Shown in pieces: positions 56,561-64,000 of a stretch of DNA of 64,000 nt (positions within the stretch are counted from its first letter, which is position 1; the number at the start of each line of letters is the position of its first letter). The stretch comes from Clostridia bacterium. Lineage in GTDB: Bacteria; Bacillota; Clostridia; TANB77; CAG-508. Below the pieces are notes generated by a model, which was not told the DNA's origin, did no database searches, and saw only the letters and a list, made by a program, of their open reading frames with translations. The position numbers were made by a program, and so were the translations under genes. The stretch covers positions 98,047-162,046 of the forward strand of contig CAAEUE010000005.1 in assembly GCA_900759015.1 (NCBI GenBank). The letters are read 5' to 3'.

Positions 56561-58120
56561 ATGTATTTAGGTTATAATGAAGCAGAAAAATTTTATAGGT
56601 TTTTATATGAAAAGCCAAATCTTATTGTTTTTGAATCAGACCATATAATTAATAGAAACAGTGGGGAATATGCAAATGATGGTTTAATTTATTATACAGA
56701 AGATATATCAAGACTAATGAGAACACAGGCGTTTAGAAGGATGAATAAGATTTTTCAATTAGGGACTAAATATTTAGGAGATAGTAATCTTAAACATTCT
56801 AGGGCAGATCATAGCAAAGGAACATATGCAAGAACAATGGAGCTTTTTATGCATCTTCTAGAAGATAAAAATATTAAAGGAATGATAAAAAAATATCATT
56901 ATGAAAAATATGTTGTTGCAGAATTAATAAGAGGACTAGTTCATGATATTGGACATGGTCCATTTTCACATACTATGGAAACAATGTGTAATTTACCAAA
57001 AGGCTTTCATGAAGATATTGGAAGAAGGATTATTAATGAAGATAAAGAGGTGCAAGAAGCTTTAAATAGGATCTGGCCTAATTTGCCAGAAGTGATAGGA
57101 GAAGCCGAAAAAAGAAATTTTTTAGGTTTAAATGCTTTATTCGAAGGACAAATTGATGTAGATAGAGGAGACTTTTTATCAAGAGATAGTTGGGCTTTTG
57201 GTCTTGCTGATGATAACTCAAAAGAAGTTACAGATTTATTTCAAAGAGTAAGTATAAAAAAAGTTGTTATAAATGGTAGAGGAAAATTAGTCCCTGCGTT
57301 TTCTAGTGAGTGTTTACCAGAAATAGAGAAGTTTTTAGAAGCAAGATTTAATAACTATCAAAGATATTATTATTCTTCTTCTGGAAAATTATTCGAACAT
57401 ATATATAAAGAATTTGCGGAAGAATTGCTAAAATCTGATGAAGAACATAAATTAAAAACATTTTTAGAACATAACTGTAATAAAAGACCAGAGGATGTTG
57501 ATTTAGACGAGTATATCCAATACAATGATATAGAATTTTTAAAAGGAGTATTGGAAGTATTTGATAGTACAAAAAATGAAAGATTAAAGGAATTAGCAAG
57601 AATTTGTATTCCAGATGAATCAAGTTTGTATCCTTTATATTACGGGCTAATGGTAAATAGAGAAGATATGAATGAAGGTGGCAATATAAGACTTTCGCGT
57701 GAAGATGCAAGATTTTTTGATAGAATAGCAAATTTACCAGCAGATTCTACACGAAATTTAATAAAACAAAAATATACAATGCAAAAATGTAATAATGAAA
57801 AAGATTTAAAATATAAATTAAAAGAAATGAGAAGAATAGTTAGCACTACAGAAAAAATAGATTTAAAAGATTATGGTATTACATATGATGTATCAAAAAA
57901 TAGCTTATATAAAATAAAAGAAGGAGAAGAAATATATTTATCAGATAAAGATGGAAAGATATATACATATGATAAATATCCAGGCAGAACATTACCTTTA
58001 AAAAAGTTTACTAATGTAATACTTATAATAGATAATGCAAAATTAAAGGAAAGATTACAAGATTCAGAAAAAGCACAACAAATACTAGATGTAGCTACAA
58101 ATAGAAGAAATAGTAGATAA
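56561..58120 (+). CDS. HD-domain phosphohydrolase (dNTPase/SAMHD-like)
   Basis: 519-residue HD-superfamily enzyme. The N-terminal DISRLMRTQAFRRMNKIFQLG and LKHSRADHSKGTYAR resemble dNTP triphosphohydrolase or SAMHD-like proteins; the HD metal motif is LVHDIGHGPFSHTME near residues 130-145. A second acidic region, DVDRGDFLSRD, completes the site. The C-terminal 200 residues are less typical. It could hydrolyse dNTPs or a nucleotide second messenger. Start at ATG 56561, since AAAAAAGGATG lies 6 bases upstream. rnpB follows immediately. Confidence 0.83.
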   Translation: MYLGYNEAEKFYRFLYEKPNLIVFESDHIINRNSGEYANDGLIYYTEDISRLMRTQAFRRMNKIFQLGTKYLGDSNLKHSRADHSKGTYARTMELFMHLLEDKNIKGMIKKYHYEKYVVAELIRGLVHDIGHGPFSHTMETMCNLPKGFHEDIGRRIINEDKEVQEALNRIWPNLPEVIGEAEKRNFLGLNALFEGQIDVDRGDFLSRDSWAFGLADDNSKEVTDLFQRVSIKKVVINGRGKLVPAFSSECLPEIEKFLEARFNNYQRYYYSSSGKLFEHIYKEFAEELLKSDEEHKLKTFLEHNCNKRPEDVDLDEYIQYNDIEFLKGVLEVFDSTKNERLKELARICIPDESSLYPLYYGLMVNREDMNEGGNIRLSREDARFFDRIANLPADSTRNLIKQKYTMQKCNNEKDLKYKLKEMRRIVSTTEKIDLKDYGITYDVSKNSLYKIKEGEEIYLSDKDGKIYTYDKYPGRTLPLKKFTNVILIIDNAKLKERLQDSEKAQQILDVATNRRNSR

Positions 58121-58121
58121 C

Positions 58122-58149
58122 TTGACTTTTAATAAAAAGATGTTAAAAT
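58122..58149 (+). promoter_or_regulatory. promoter of rnpB
   Basis: TTGACT, 16-base spacer, TG-T-TAAAAT (extended -10), 7 bases before the RNA. Confidence 0.75.
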
Positions 58150-58155
58150 AAATAA

Positions 58156-58495
58156 GAGTAAATTAGACAGTCGCGTATAGCAAGGTCGAAAGGCAGCGTA
58201 CGAGGAAAGTCCGGGCTCCATAGAGCAATGATGCTGGATAACGTCCAGTGAGGGAAACCTTAAGGAAAGTGCAACAGAAAATAACCGCCTTGTAAAAGGT
58301 AAGGGTGAAAAGGTGAGGTAAGAGCTTACCGCAGGTATGGTGACATATCTGGTCAATGTAAACCCCATCTGGAGCAACACCGAGCTTGAGGGTTAAGACT
58401 GCTCGTCGTCCTCTTATTGGTGGCTTGAGCCATATGGTAACATATGGACTAGATAAATGACTGTCCAAGACAGAACCCGGCTTACAGATTTACTT
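58156..58495 (+). ncRNA. rnpB: RNase P RNA
   Basis: About 340 bases with the universal RNase P elements: GAGGAAAGTCCGGGCTCC near 58200, the ACAGAAA core near 58273, and the 3' GAACCCGGCTTACA near 58473, which pairs back with the 5' CCGGGC. The outer ends AGTAAAT and ATTTACT form P1. The arrangement fits the Bacillus-type (class B) or a low-GC class A RNA; I did not fold it. Two open frames on the minus strand here are antisense shadows of this gene. Confidence 0.95.
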
Positions 58496-58523
58496 ATAAA
58501 TAAAAAATAATAAAACTTAAAAT

Positions 58524-58562
58524 AAAGAACTTTATGGGTTTATTCCATAAAGTTCTTTTATA
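58524..58562. terminator. bidirectional terminator (rnpB / rluA-family gene)
   Basis: Perfect 14-bp stem (58524-58537 with 58545-58558), 7-base loop, between convergent genes, with a T run at its right end. Confidence 0.85.
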
Positions 58563-59436
58563 TAGCTATAAACTTCATATCTTCTGGTATTGGAGCTTCT
58601 AATATTATAATTTTTTTCGTAATAGGGTGCATAAAAGTAATTTTATAACTATGTAATGCTTGTCTATTAATTAATTCAGAATGATGTCCATATAAAGTAT
58701 CACCAAGTATAGGATGACCTATATGGCTAAAGTGAACTCTTATTTGATGAGTTCTACCGGTTTCTAAAATAATATGAACTAAAGAAAGATTATTGAATTC
58801 TTTGACTACATCATAATGCGTAATTGCACTATCGCCATCAGAATTTACACATCTTTCTATAATACTTCCTTCTTTTCTAGCTATAGGAAAGCTTAAAGTA
58901 CCAGTTTTTGAATCTAAAATACCTTCTATAATAGCTAGATATTCTTTTTTTAGGTTATTAGTTTTCATTTGCCTTATTAAACATTCCTGAATATATTCAT
59001 TTTTTGCAAATACTACAATTCCAGAAGTGTTTTTATCTAATCTATTCACAATTCGAATTTTTTTCTTTAAACCTAATTTATCAAAATAAAATTTGACTCC
59101 ATTGGATAAACTATTATCAAAATGCAAAATAGAAGGATGAACAGCAATATTTGCAGGTTTATTAAGAACTAATAAATAATCATCCTCATAAATTATATTT
59201 AAAGGAATGTTACTTGCAACTATGTTAGAATTATCTTCCTCGAAATCAATTGAAACAGAAATGATATCGCCCAAATTTACTGATTTTTTTGTATATGTTG
59301 GAAGATTATTTAAATAAATTTTATTTGCTTTTTTTAATTTTGTTATTAATCTATCTGATAATAAAAATTGTTCTTTGAGAACATGAAGAACATTATAATA
59401 ACAATCATTTTTATTTGTTTTATAAGATAAATCCAT
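58558..59436 (-). CDS. RluA/RluD-family pseudouridine synthase
   Basis: 292-residue pseudouridine synthase with an N-terminal S4 domain (about 8-75) and the RluA catalytic core: IVNRLDKNTSGIVVFAKN with the catalytic Asp, then ILETGRTHQIRVHFSHIGHPILGDTLYG. Target uridines in rRNA or tRNA cannot be read from sequence. The start is uncertain: I prefer the ATG at 59436 (weak GGTGAT site); other in-frame ATGs are at 59451 and 59484. Upstream on its leader lie two hairpins that might regulate it. Confidence 0.87.
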   Translation of the reverse strand: MDLSYKTNKNDCYYNVLHVLKEQFLLSDRLITKLKKANKIYLNNLPTYTKKSVNLGDIISVSIDFEEDNSNIVASNIPLNIIYEDDYLLVLNKPANIAVHPSILHFDNSLSNGVKFYFDKLGLKKKIRIVNRLDKNTSGIVVFAKNEYIQECLIRQMKTNNLKKEYLAIIEGILDSKTGTLSFPIARKEGSIIERCVNSDGDSAITHYDVVKEFNNLSLVHIILETGRTHQIRVHFSHIGHPILGDTLYGHHSELINRQALHSYKITFMHPITKKIIILEAPIPEDMKFIAI

Positions 59437-59510
59437 AATATCACCATTCATTAGAAGATAAGTGGCTTTGCCATATGTACACAATTGCTTTCAAAATTGG
59501 TACTAATAAA

Positions 59511-59552
59511 GGTAACTTAACCTTGTTACCAAGAAAAATCTTACGATTTTTC
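59511..59552 (-). promoter_or_regulatory. hairpins in the pseudouridine synthase leader
   Basis: GGTAAC/GTTACC (59511-59516 with 59525-59530) and GAAAAATC/GATTTTTC (59534-59541 with 59546-59553), back to back before the minus-strand gene. They could be an attenuator or a terminator of nothing. No known riboswitch is recognised. The rest of the 59437-59603 interval shows nothing clear. Confidence 0.3.
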
Positions 59553-59603
59553 CTATATTATAATTAAATAATGAAATAATGGCAACAAACATAAGGAAAT
59601 TAC

Positions 59604-59632
59604 TTGATTTTTTACTAAGAATATAGTAAAAT
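59604..59632 (+). promoter_or_regulatory. promoter of rpsO
   Basis: TTGATT, 17-base spacer, TAAAAT. An 88-base leader follows and may fold; S15 often represses its own mRNA, but no known S15 leader type was recognised. Confidence 0.6.
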
Positions 59633-59720
59633 ACTTGAAGTGACCTTATACTTAGCTATAGGATATAATACACCTAACTTTAGCTCAGTTTAAGGAATAA
59701 AAAATGTAGGAGGTGCAATA

Positions 59721-59984
59721 ATGACAAAGGAAAGAAAACAAGAAGTTATTAATACTTATAAAAGAGATGAAAAAGATACTGGTTCACCAGAAGTTCAAGT
59801 AGCTCTTTTAACAGAAAGAATTAATGAATTAACAGAACATTTAAAAGTTCACAAAAAAGACAATCATTCAAGAAGAGGTCTTTTAAAAATGGTTGGTAAA
59901 AGAAGAAATTTATTAAACTATTTAGCTAAAAAAGATGTTCAAAGATATAGAGACATTATAGCAAAATTAGGTTTAAGAAAATAA
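59721..59984 (+). CDS. rpsO: 30S ribosomal protein S15
   Basis: 87-residue S15, complete (family 88-89 residues), with the helical [50 protein letters not shown] pattern that contacts 16S rRNA helices 20 and 22. GTAGGAGGTG precedes the ATG. pnp follows on the same strand, the conserved rpsO-pnp pairing, but with a hairpin and a 219-base interval between. Confidence 0.97.
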   Translation: MTKERKQEVINTYKRDEKDTGSPEVQVALLTERINELTEHLKVHKKDNHSRRGLLKMVGKRRNLLNYLAKKDVQRYRDIIAKLGLRK

Positions 59985-59992
59985 TATACAAC

Positions 59993-60018
59993 TTTAGGGC
60001 GTTATCATACGCCCTAAA
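59993..60018 (+). terminator. hairpin after rpsO
   Basis: 10-bp perfect stem TTTAGGGCGT/ACGCCCTAAA (59993-60002 with 60009-60018) with no T tract after it, so it may be a partial terminator or a processing or stability hairpin. Confidence 0.6.
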
Positions 60019-60090
60019 ATGGTATATAAGTAAACTTTAGTTATTACTGTAAAAAATAATTTAAGATTTTTAATACAGTTTAACATAAAT

Positions 60091-60176
60091 ACTTATTTAT
60101 TATATTAGAAAGTAGCTTGTATTCTGAACTATGTATAATAATTTAGAATAGAGGTTACATCTAATAATAAATAAGT
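60091..60176 (+). promoter_or_regulatory. long-range hairpin in the pnp leader
   Basis: ACTTATTTATTA-TA-TTAG (60091-60108) pairs with 60161-60176 except for a 2-base bulge (16 bp), enclosing an inner 6-bp stem (60120-60125 with 60145-60150). It resembles in position the RNase III-processed stem that controls E. coli pnp. A TATAAT at 60134-60139 lies inside its loop, so a promoter there is also possible. Confidence 0.45.
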
Positions 60177-60203
60177 AAATTAATTATTAGAGGAGAGATG
60201 AAA

Positions 60204-62315
60204 ATGTTTAAAACTTATTCAACAGAATTAGCAGGAAGAAAACTTACATTAGAGACAGGAAAACTTGCAGGTTTAGCAAATGGAAGTGTATTAGTAAGAT
60301 ATGGAGATACAGTGGTATTAGTAGATGTTACTGCTTCAAAAGAGCCAAGGGATGGGATAGACTTTTTCCCATTATCAGTAGATTATGAAGAAAAATTATA
60401 TTCAGTTGGTAAAATACCAGGAAGCTATACTAAAAGAGAAGGAAAACCAAGTGATAAAGCAATACTTACATCAAGAGCAATTGATAGACCATTAAGACCA
60501 TTATTTCCTAAAGACTTTAGAAATGATGTATGTGTTGTAGCAACAGTTCTATCTGTAGAACAAGATAATCAACCAGAGATTTGTGCGATGATTGGGGCTT
60601 CAGCAGCATTATCTATATCAGATATACCATTTGGAGGTCCAACAGCAGCTGTTGCAGTAGGATATGTTAATGATGAGATAGTAATTAATCCAACAGAAGA
60701 ACAAAGAAAAAATAGTAGATTAACACTTACTGTTGCAGGAACAAAAGATAAAATAGCAATGATAGAAGCTGGTGCAGATGAAATACCAGATGATATTATG
60801 TTAGAAGCAATTAAGAAAGCACATAAAGAAATTAAAAAATTATGTACTTTTATAAGCAAAATGCAAAAAGAAATAGGAAAGACAAAATTTGAATATAAAT
60901 CATTTGCGGTAGATGAAGAAATTTATAATGAAGTAGAAGCAAAATATAAGGATAAAATGTATGAAGCAGTACAAGCAGTTGATAAAGAAATAAGAGATGA
61001 AAATATAGACAAATTAACAGATGAAATAGTAGAATATTTTACAGAAAAAGTTGGAGAAGAAAAACTAGAAGAAATAATGCCAGATATTGCAACAAGTATA
61101 CACGATTTAGAAAAGAAATGCGTAAGGGAAATGATTTATAATGAGCATAAAAGACCTGATGGTAGAAAAATAGATGAAATAAGACCACTATCATGCGAAG
61201 TAGGATTACTTCCAAGAGTACATGGAAGTGCTTTATTTACAAGAGGTCAAACACAAGTATTATCTGTAGCAACATTAGGAATGGTTTCAGAAGAACAATC
61301 ATTAGACGGAATAGATGAAGAAGACCATAAAAGATATATGCATCAATATAACTTCCCAAGTTACAGTGTTGGTGAAGCAAGACCATCAAGAGGACCAGGA
61401 AGAAGAGAAATAGGACATGGAGCTTTAGCAGAAAAAGCATTAGTTCCAGTAATTCCAAGTGAAGAAGAATTTCCATATGCTATAAGAGTTGTATCAGAAG
61501 TTTTATCTTCTAATGGTTCAACATCACAAGCAAGCATTTGTGCAAGTACATTAGCATTAATGGATGCCGGTGTTCCAATAAAAAGACCAGTTGCAGGGAT
61601 TTCTACAGGGCTTGTAACAGCTCCAGATGGTTCAGATTATGTGATGCTAACAGACATCCAAGGTATTGAAGATTTCTTTGGTGATATGGACTTTAAAGTT
61701 GGAGGAACAGAAAAAGGAATAACAGCAATACAAGTTGATATAAAAATAGATGGTTTAACTTATGACATAATAAAAGAAGCTTTTGAAAGAACAAGAAAAG
61801 CTCGTAAATATATATTAGAAGAAGTTATGTTAAAGCAATTAGATAAACCAAGAGCAGAAATTTCAAAATATGCGCCAAAAATTATTAATATGAAAATAAA
61901 AGTTGATAAAATTAAAGATGTAATTGGAACTGGTGGAAAAACAATTAATAAAATAATTGATGAAACAGGTGTAAAAATAGATATTCAAGAGGATGGACAA
62001 GTATTCATTTATTCTGAAGACGAAAAGAAAGCTAAAAGAGCTAAAGAAATAATAGAAGAAATAGTAAGAGAAATAGAAGTAGGACAAGTTTATGAAGGAA
62101 CTGTTATAAAATTAATGAATTTTGGAGCTTTTGTAGATTTAGGTGCTGGAAAAGAAGGATTAGTTCATATTTCAAAAATATCAAATGATAGAATAAAAAA
62201 TATTGAAGATGTACTTCATGAAGGAGATAGAGTAAAGGTAAAAGTAATAGAAATAGATGAACAAGATAGAATAAACTTATCTATGAAAGACGTAGAAGAA
62301 ACTAAAGAAAAATAG
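60204..62315 (+). CDS. pnp: polyribonucleotide nucleotidyltransferase (PNPase)
   Basis: 703-residue 3'-to-5' phosphorolytic exoribonuclease. Two RNase PH-like domains (first about 1-220; second about 315-550 with RRRIGHGALAEKAL and ICASTLALMDAGVP), a linking helical domain, then KH (KIKDVIGTGGKTINKII) and S1 (VYEGTVIKLMNFGAFVDLG) RNA-binding domains. I use ATG 60204; the ATG at 60198 sits on the ribosome binding site. Part of the rpsO-pnp unit, perhaps autoregulated through its leader hairpin. Confidence 0.96.
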   Translation: MFKTYSTELAGRKLTLETGKLAGLANGSVLVRYGDTVVLVDVTASKEPRDGIDFFPLSVDYEEKLYSVGKIPGSYTKREGKPSDKAILTSRAIDRPLRPLFPKDFRNDVCVVATVLSVEQDNQPEICAMIGASAALSISDIPFGGPTAAVAVGYVNDEIVINPTEEQRKNSRLTLTVAGTKDKIAMIEAGADEIPDDIMLEAIKKAHKEIKKLCTFISKMQKEIGKTKFEYKSFAVDEEIYNEVEAKYKDKMYEAVQAVDKEIRDENIDKLTDEIVEYFTEKVGEEKLEEIMPDIATSIHDLEKKCVREMIYNEHKRPDGRKIDEIRPLSCEVGLLPRVHGSALFTRGQTQVLSVATLGMVSEEQSLDGIDEEDHKRYMHQYNFPSYSVGEARPSRGPGRREIGHGALAEKALVPVIPSEEEFPYAIRVVSEVLSSNGSTSQASICASTLALMDAGVPIKRPVAGISTGLVTAPDGSDYVMLTDIQGIEDFFGDMDFKVGGTEKGITAIQVDIKIDGLTYDIIKEAFERTRKARKYILEEVMLKQLDKPRAEISKYAPKIINMKIKVDKIKDVIGTGGKTINKIIDETGVKIDIQEDGQVFIYSEDEKKAKRAKEIIEEIVREIEVGQVYEGTVIKLMNFGAFVDLGAGKEGLVHISKISNDRIKNIEDVLHEGDRVKVKVIEIDEQDRINLSMKDVEETKEK

Positions 62316-62349
62316 AAAATATTAAGATTTTATTAAATTTTGTCAAAAG

Positions 62350-62378
62350 TTGCAAAAATAGTATAAAGGTAGTATAAT
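62350..62378 (+). promoter_or_regulatory. promoter of glycosyltransferase gene
   Basis: TTGCAA, 17-base spacer, TATAAT, 50 bases before the start. Confidence 0.75.
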
Positions 62379-62428
62379 TGTAATTGTATTGAATATTATA
62401 GAATAAATAATAAAAAGAGAGGGAAGAA

Positions 62429-63682
62429 ATGGAATATTTATATATAGTTCAACAAGCATTAGTTTGGGTACTTACTATATTTTGGTTATATCAATTAATG
62501 ATAAGTATATGTTCACTTGTAAAATTAAAAGAAAAACCTTTATTAATAGATAAAAACCATAGGTTTATGGCTATTATTCCTGCGCATAATGAAGAAGCAG
62601 TTGTAGGCAACTTAATTGAAAGTTTAAAAAAGCAAGATTATCCAGCAGATTTGTATGATATTTATGTTATAGCAGATAATTGTACAGATAATACAGCAAA
62701 AATCGCTAGGGAAAAGGGAGCTATCGTATATGAAAGATTTGATAGCGAAAAAAAGACTAAAGGTTATGCATTACAATGGTTTTTACAACAAAAGATACAA
62801 GAAAATGCTCCATATGATGCATTCTTTGTATTTGATGCAGATAACATTGTAGATAAAGGTTTTATAAAAGCAATGAACAAAAAACTATGTCAAGGCGAAG
62901 ATGTAGTTCAAGGATATAGAGATATAAAAAATCCAACAGATAGCTGGGTAACAGCAGGATATGCAATATTTTATTGGACAATGCACCGTTTCTACCACTT
63001 AGCAAGATATAATTTAGGACTATCACCATTATTAAATGGTACAGGGTTTATGGTAAAATTTGATGTAATAAAACCAAATGGTTGGGATACCCAAACATTA
63101 ACAGAAGATATTGAATTTTCATTAAAAAGAATTATAAAAGGTAAAAAACTTGGTTGGGCAACAGATGCAATAGTATATGATGAACAACCAGTAGGATTTA
63201 GACAATCTTGGTCACAAAGAACAAGATGGAGTGTTGGTCATATTCAATGTATTCAAAAATATACTAAGGAACTTGCAAAAGGAGTAAAAGAATACAAAAC
63301 ATTAATGAACTTTGATGGTTTACTATATATTTTAGGAAGTATACCAATGTTTATAATTGCAATTGTATTATTATTAATAAATGCAATTATGTACTTAAAT
63401 AATGGTATGACAACTTCAGATTTAATTTTAAACTATGCTAGATATATAATACCAACTTTCTTTTTACCAATATTAACAGGAATTTTAATATTAAAATTGG
63501 ATAAAAGACCAATAAGACCTATGATTAAAGGATTATTATGTTATCCATTATTCTTAGGTTCATGGCTATTAATAAACTTTAAAGTACTATTTAAAAGAGA
63601 TACAAAATGGGAGAAAATTGATCACGTTAGAGATATTAAAATTAACGAAGTACAAGAAAGTGCAGAACTTGAAAAAGTATAA
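62429..63682 (+). CDS. family 2 glycosyltransferase, membrane-bound
   Basis: 417-residue processive-type family 2 glycosyltransferase. An N-terminal membrane helix (about 8-30) is followed by the GT-A domain with IIPAHNEE, ADNCTDNTA, the metal site DADN, TEDIEFS and the QRTRWSVGH (QxxRW) motif, then two or three C-terminal membrane helices from about 295. This is the layout of cellulose/hyaluronan/PNAG-synthase-like enzymes. The polymer is unknown. AGAGGGAAG lies before the ATG. It is monocistronic; the T-box leader after it serves another gene. Confidence 0.9.
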   Translation: MEYLYIVQQALVWVLTIFWLYQLMISICSLVKLKEKPLLIDKNHRFMAIIPAHNEEAVVGNLIESLKKQDYPADLYDIYVIADNCTDNTAKIAREKGAIVYERFDSEKKTKGYALQWFLQQKIQENAPYDAFFVFDADNIVDKGFIKAMNKKLCQGEDVVQGYRDIKNPTDSWVTAGYAIFYWTMHRFYHLARYNLGLSPLLNGTGFMVKFDVIKPNGWDTQTLTEDIEFSLKRIIKGKKLGWATDAIVYDEQPVGFRQSWSQRTRWSVGHIQCIQKYTKELAKGVKEYKTLMNFDGLLYILGSIPMFIIAIVLLLINAIMYLNNGMTTSDLILNYARYIIPTFFLPILTGILILKLDKRPIRPMIKGLLCYPLFLGSWLLINFKVLFKRDTKWEKIDHVRDIKINEVQESAELEKV

Positions 63683-63710
63683 AAATATTTATGCAATAAA
63701 AAGACAAAGT

Positions 63711-63910
63711 AAATTAGTGATTATTTTTAGAGAGAATTAGTCAGAGGCTGAAAGCTAATTTAAATGTAACTAATTGAAAAACTACCTTTTTAAGCACCTA
63801 GGCTAATAACCTATGGCGGTGATACCGATATAATCAAATTAAGTAAAAAATTAGGATGGAACCGTGTAAGCACTCCTATAGACGAAAAAGTCTATAGTGG
63901 GTGCTTTTTT
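63711..63910 (+). promoter_or_regulatory. T-box riboswitch (leader of a gene beyond the right edge)
   Basis: A tRNA-sensing T-box leader: AGAGAGAATTAG stem I start (63731 region), the 14-base T-box AGGATGGAACCGTG at 63853-63866, and an intrinsic terminator (63869-63883 with 63890-63905, then T6) that competes with the antiterminator. The specifier is not certain. The segment GAAAAACTACC (63776-63786) offers ACT (Thr) as best fit by position, or TAC (Tyr). The regulated gene (thrS or tyrS, or a transporter) lies outside. Confidence 0.85.
63869..63910 (+). terminator. T-box terminator hairpin
   Basis: AGCACTCCTATAGAC pairs with GTCTATAGTGGGTGCT with a small internal loop, loop GAAAAA, then TTTTTT. 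It is the off state of the T-box. Confidence 0.9.
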
Positions 63911-63913
63911 GAT

Positions 63914-63969
63914 TCGCTTTAGCGTGTCGAGCCACAAAGCGAGACAAAAAACCGCCAGCTATGCTGGTG
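63914..63969. repeat. GC-rich palindromic stretch after the T-box
   Basis: TCGCTTT/AAAGCGA (63914-63920 with 63936-63942) and a 7-bp hairpin CGCCAGC-TAT-GCTGGTG (63953-63969). It is much richer in G and C than the surroundings. The sequence from here to the window end holds no start of a gene. Confidence 0.5.
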
Positions 63970-64000
63970 TTGTTTTAAAGACTTACAGAAAAGATATCAA

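Noticed and set aside
58129..58468. Two open frames on the minus strand over rnpB
   Set aside because: They are antisense to a clear RNase P RNA and have no ribosome binding sites.

Overview
The window is one continuous, very AT-rich chromosomal stretch from a Gram-positive anaerobe of the class Clostridia. This rests on gene content and signals: strong AGGAGG-type ribosome binding sites, consensus TTGACA/TATAAT promoters, split transketolase genes, a GGGtGRT-family gene next to an Fe-S scaffold gene, a C-type RNase P RNA gene, a T-box leader and a class-H small acid-soluble spore protein gene (so probably a spore former). Almost every gene is a core gene. No insertion sequence, prophage, CRISPR array or integrase was seen.

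Layout. 1-1850: two unrecognised genes, the first running off the left edge. 1864-5864 (minus): tsaE-tsaB-rimI, t6A and ribosomal-protein acetylation genes, followed by a Lon-like protease. 6003-8658: dxs and a YlmH-type S4 protein. 8781-18929: lower glycolysis (gap, pgk, a Nudix gene, tpiA, gpmI), then a YezG-like gene, an Fe-S scaffold / nucleotide-hydrolase-like / GGGtGRT cluster, and eno flanked by two small unknown genes. 19507-25436: an FtsX-type ABC exporter, a class B penicillin-binding protein and plsC. 25482-31486: tRNA-Gln, a YgjP-like metalloprotease, a TraX-like membrane protein, a UDG-like protein, three tRNA-Gly genes, a dCMP deaminase and a sortase-anchored papain-type surface protease. 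31576-38902: transketolase halves, ftsE-ftsX with two coiled-coil M23 hydrolases, lemA and a frameshifted TPM gene.

39042-50970: sspH, a small membrane protein, tRNA-Glu, tlyA-recN, mutS2-maf (minus), lepA, two small enzymes, rlmB and a large unknown anchored protein. 51079-58495: rpmF, der, plsY, gpsA, a zinc-ribbon protein, dtd, a lipoprotein, an HD hydrolase and rnpB. 58558-64000: an RluA-family pseudouridine synthase (minus), rpsO, pnp, a family 2 glycosyltransferase and a T-box leader whose target gene lies beyond the right edge.

The most interesting non-coding signals are: (i) two promoters, before the YgjP-like gene and before tlyA-recN, each bracketed by two LexA/DinR-like boxes in the same arrangement; (ii) a three-hairpin leader before pgk in which ATATATGC recurs at about 50-60 nt spacing; (iii) a degenerate third tRNA-Gly; (iv) twin REP-like hairpins sharing an identical 16-nt core on either side of the lemA/TPM pair; (v) a long-range hairpin in the pnp leader. 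All functions are read from sequence motifs and family knowledge. No database search was run.
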